Shown piece by piece: positions 32,867 through 35,292 of a DNA stretch of 35,292 bases. The position numbers and the translations under genes are program-made. Numbering within the stretch: the first letter of the stretch is position 1; each line of letters begins with the position of its first letter. The stretch covers positions 1-35,292 of the forward strand of contig CAMVAI010000031.1 in NCBI GenBank assembly GCA_947165435.1, read 5' to 3'. Under the pieces are notes generated by a model. That model had not been told where the DNA came from, ran no database searches, and saw nothing but the letters and a program-made list of their open reading frames with translations. This DNA is from an uncultured Prevotella sp. Its GTDB lineage: Bacteria > Bacteroidota > Bacteroidia > Bacteroidales > Bacteroidaceae.

Positions 32867-32887
32867 GTGTGCGTCCTCTTTTTGCTC
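32846..32887. terminator. Bidirectional terminator with the HD-gene stop codon in its loop
   Basis: An 18-bp perfect stem, GAGCAAAAAGAGGACGCA (32846-32863) with its complement at 32870-32887, and a 6-nt loop that starts with the TAA stop (32864-32866). The left arm encodes the last residues of the HD protein. Each arm contains a five-base A or T run rather than a clean tail. It separates the converging HD and htpG genes. Confidence 0.85.
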
Positions 32888-32948
32888 TCGATTATCCTCG
32901 GATTCTTGACGGGGAATATGTCTTTTCCAATGCTTCTTTACAGGAAAT

Positions 32949-35009
32949 CTATTTAATCAGCTCCACGCTGCGCTTTAAGAACTTGTCCAAAGCCTCGCCC
33001 TTGAGCATACCGTTCTGCAGCAGGGCCAGGTCGATGAGCTGGTGTACGATGTCGTTGCCGGCAGCAAAGTTGCCGAGCACCGATGTCTTTTTGGCCTTCT
33101 GCTCGTCAATGGCCTTCTCCGTCTCGGCCTTCATGTCCTTGTCGTCCTGTGTCAGCTCCTCGGGCTTCTTCTTCTCCTGCTGCTGGCGGATGGCTGCCAG
33201 ACGGGCCTCCTGTCCCTTCAGCTCGCTCTCGATGGGCTTGAGGGCTTCTTCCGTGGTGGCCTTGCAGTCGTCGAGCACCCGTTTCACCAGCGGGTGGTCG
33301 GCATTGAGCACGAGGTTCAGCGTGTCAGGCATCTGACCGTAGAAATTCATGCCCGCCTGGAAACGACTCATATCCTTCATACGGCGCATCCACTCGTTCT
33401 GCGTGATGACCACCGGGCGCTGGCTCTCGCCAAGGCTCTGCACATCTACCGTGAACTCCGTCTTTTCCATCTTGGGCATCTGCGAGCGGAACACCTCTGA
33501 CAAATTGGCAGTCTCGCTGTCGGTCAGAGCCACCTGCTTGGCATCGTCCTTGACTATCAGACGATCGATGATGTCGCTATCGACACGTGTGAAATGGCTC
33601 TTTTCAAACTTCTGTTCCAAGGTCTGGATGGTCGGCACGTCCAGCTGTCCGTCCAGCAGCAGTACCGAATATCCCTTTTCGCGCGCTGCCTCGATGTACG
33701 AATACTGCTCGTCCTTGTCGGTGGCATAGAGATATACCAGCTGGTCGTTCTTGTCCTTCTGTGCGCCCTCTATCAGCGTCTTGTACTCGTCGAAGGTGAA
33801 GTGCTTGCCGTCCACATCCTTGAAGAGGGCAAAGTCCTTGGCGCGGTCGTAGAACGACTCTTCCGACAGGATACCGTAGTTGATGAACAGCTTCAGGTCG
33901 TCCCATTTCTCCTCGTATTCGGCACGGTTCTCCTTGAAGATAGCCTGTAGCCGGTCGGCCACCTTCTTCGTGATGTACGTCGAAATCTTCTTCACCTCGC
34001 GGTCGCTCTGCAGATACGAGCGGCTCACGTTCAGCGGAATGTCCGGCGAGTCGATGACACCGTGCAGCAGCGTGAGGAACTCCGGCACGATGCCCTCCAC
34101 CTGGTCGGTCACGAACACCTGGTTGCAGTAGAGCTGTATCTTGTTGCGCTGCAGGTCCAGGTTCGACTTGATACGTGGGAAGTAGAGTATGCCCGTCAGG
34201 TTGAACGGGTAGTCCACATTCAGGTGAATCCAGAACATCGGCTCGTCGCTCATGGGGTAAAGCGTGCGGTAGAACGACTTGTAGTCTTCGTCCTTCAGCG
34301 TTGACGGGGCTTTCGTCCATAGCGGCTCTACGTTGTTGATGATGTTGTCCTCATCGGTGTCCACCATCTCCTTCTTCTCGCTCGACCATTCCTGCTTCTT
34401 GCCGAAAGCCACCGGGACGGCCATGAACTTACAGTATTTGTTCAGCAGCTGCTGTATGCGCTCCTTCTCCAGAAACTCCTTGCAGTCGTCGTCGATGTAC
34501 AGAATGATGTCCGTGCCGCGGTCTTCGCGCTCGGCATCGTCTATCTCGTAGGCCGGCGAACCGTCGCAGCTCCACTTCACGGCCTTCGAGCCCTCGCGGT
34601 AGCTCTTGGTGACGATGTCCACCTTCTTCGACACCATGAACGACGAGTAGAAACCCAGTCCGAAGTGGCCGATGATGCTGTTGGCCGTGTCCTTGTATTT
34701 CTCCAGGAAGTCGTTCACGCCCGAGAAGGCAATCTGGTTGATGTATTTGTCTATCTCCTCCTCGGTCATGCCGATGCCACGGTCGGAAATGGTGATGGTG
34801 CCCTGCTCCTTGTCCAGCGATACGTGTACCGTCAGGTCGCCCGGCTCGCCCTTGAACTCGCCCTGCTGGGCCAGCGTCTTCAGCTTCTGCGTGGCATCTA
34901 CGGCATTGCTCACCATCTCGCGCAGGAATATCTCGTGGTCGGAATAGAGAAACTTTTTGATGACGGGGAAGATGTTCTCGGTTGTAACCCCGATGTTACC
35001 TTTTTGCAT
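32949..35009 (-). CDS. HtpG, Hsp90 chaperone
   Basis: ATP-dependent homodimeric chaperone. The 686 residues have the N-terminal ATPase part (FLREMVSNAVDATQKL with the catalytic Glu, SDRGIGMTEEEI, GHFGLGFYSSFMVS lid glycines), the middle domain (FPRIKSNLDLQRNKIQLYCNQVFVTD, GVIDSPDIPLNVSRSYLQ with the gamma-phosphate Arg) and the C-terminal dimerisation part. A charged stretch LKGQEARLAAIRQQQEKKKPEE near 630 is typical of Bacteroidota. Intact. Confidence 0.97.
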   Translation of the reverse strand: MQKGNIGVTTENIFPVIKKFLYSDHEIFLREMVSNAVDATQKLKTLAQQGEFKGEPGDLTVHVSLDKEQGTITISDRGIGMTEEEIDKYINQIAFSGVNDFLEKYKDTANSIIGHFGLGFYSSFMVSKKVDIVTKSYREGSKAVKWSCDGSPAYEIDDAEREDRGTDIILYIDDDCKEFLEKERIQQLLNKYCKFMAVPVAFGKKQEWSSEKKEMVDTDEDNIINNVEPLWTKAPSTLKDEDYKSFYRTLYPMSDEPMFWIHLNVDYPFNLTGILYFPRIKSNLDLQRNKIQLYCNQVFVTDQVEGIVPEFLTLLHGVIDSPDIPLNVSRSYLQSDREVKKISTYITKKVADRLQAIFKENRAEYEEKWDDLKLFINYGILSEESFYDRAKDFALFKDVDGKHFTFDEYKTLIEGAQKDKNDQLVYLYATDKDEQYSYIEAAREKGYSVLLLDGQLDVPTIQTLEQKFEKSHFTRVDSDIIDRLIVKDDAKQVALTDSETANLSEVFRSQMPKMEKTEFTVDVQSLGESQRPVVITQNEWMRRMKDMSRFQAGMNFYGQMPDTLNLVLNADHPLVKRVLDDCKATTEEALKPIESELKGQEARLAAIRQQQEKKKPEELTQDDKDMKAETEKAIDEQKAKKTSVLGNFAAGNDIVHQLIDLALLQNGMLKGEALDKFLKRSVELIK

Positions 35010-35021
35010 AACCTTATTTAT

Positions 35022-35106
35022 TATTTACGATTTACTTTATTTTCGATTTACTCCGTATTTTCGATTTGCTGATTTCCGATTTTCTCGTATTTCAGTTTCC
35101 GATTTG
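35022..35106 (-). repeat. Degenerate repeat in the htpG leader, period near 17 nt
   Basis: CGATTT occurs at 35028, 35044, 35062, 35077 and 35100 (spacings 16, 18, 15, 23). On the minus strand it gives A-rich AAATCG units leading to the htpG ATG. 35036-35050 is identical to 17425-17439. Confidence 0.55.
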
Positions 35107-35157
35107 ATATATGCAAATACCATGCCAAAAATATTTTTGAACTTTTCTTGCAAAAAG

Positions 35158-35189
35158 TTTTGCAGATTGAAAAATTCTATGTACCTTTG
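35158..35189 (+). promoter_or_regulatory. Promoter of tRNA-Asp
   Basis: TTTTG (35158-35162) and TACCTTTG (35182-35189) have a 19-nt spacer, a full Bacteroidota consensus match. The start would fall near 35194, about 24 nt before the tRNA. Confidence 0.75.
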
Positions 35190-35217
35190 CACCCGCAAAA
35201 CAGAAAAGACCACGACT

Positions 35218-35291
35218 GGTGCGTTAGTTCAGTAGGTTAGAATGCCTGCCTGTCACGCAGGAGGTCACGAGTTCGAATCTCGTACGCACCG
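35218..35291 (+). tRNA. tRNA-Asp (GTC)
   Basis: Acceptor stem GGTGCGT / ACGCACC (35218-35224 with 35284-35290) and discriminator G. D arm TTAGTTCAGTAGGTTAGAAT, anticodon stem CCTGC / GCAGG with loop CTGTCAC (anticodon GTC), T arm ACGAGTTCGAATCTCGT. Complete to the discriminator; the window ends on the first C of what may be an encoded CCA. Confidence 0.96.
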
Positions 35292-35292
35292 C

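Overview
The window looks like a chromosomal segment from an anaerobic gut- or oral-type Bacteroidota, most likely Prevotellaceae. Reasons: sigma-ABfr-type promoters (TTTTG, about 19 nt, TAnnTTTG) stand before several genes and the tRNA; Shine-Dalgarno sites are nearly absent; and the gene set is typical of the phylum (DUF3127 protein, reverse rubrerythrin, malic enzyme fused to phosphotransacetylase, M49 peptidase with HECLGH, purM of about 390 residues, GH43 enzyme). The species is inference. I see no rRNA, prophage, integrase, transposase or CRISPR array.

Layout. 1-2979 (+): promoter-rich leader, then nitroreductase, DUF2520 Rossmann protein, KdsC-like phosphatase and Maf pyrophosphatase. 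3031-7038 (-): dnaN, a DnaQ-type exonuclease, coaBC and a TrmH/SpoU rRNA methyltransferase, read from dnaN towards the methyltransferase. 7205-8757 (+): DUF3127 protein with an SSB-like tail, and a WalJ-type metallo-hydrolase. 8840-11146 (-): maeB. 11147-11813 has no gene but carries palindromic repeats and a possible small element with inverted ends. 11814-18426 (-): phoH, purC, ubiE/menG, aroE, a TPM-domain protein, lemA and purM, probably one operon. 18606-24883 (+): AraC-type regulator overlapping an M49 peptidase, an alkylation-repair-like HEAT protein, a Fur-family regulator, purA and hisS. 24946-32866 (+): accessory part with an SGNH acetylesterase, reverse rubrerythrin, beta-helix lipoprotein, divergent UDP-GlcNAc 2-epimerase homologue, uncharacterised ATP-grasp-like protein, GH43 glycosidase and HD-domain protein. 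32949-35009 (-): htpG. The window ends on tRNA-Asp(GTC).

Function. Most genes are housekeeping: purine synthesis (purM, purC, purA), coenzyme A, shikimate and menaquinone synthesis, the replication clamp, translation and chaperoning. The acetylesterase and GH43 enzyme point to use of plant polysaccharides. The reverse rubrerythrin, Fur-family regulator and nitroreductase fit an anaerobe coping with oxygen.

The least ordinary signals are: (i) many short tandem repeats at gene junctions, several with a period near 17 nt, one forming the whole leader of the GH43 gene up to its ATG; (ii) hairpins with the same TTTTG loop exactly 16 nt upstream of two start codons in the purine/LemA operon; (iii) a triplicated start region before maf; (iv) an epimerase homologue lacking catalytic residues, beside a beta-helix lipoprotein; (v) an ATP-grasp-like family without known function; and (vi) an SSB-like C-terminal tip on a DUF3127 protein next to dnaN.
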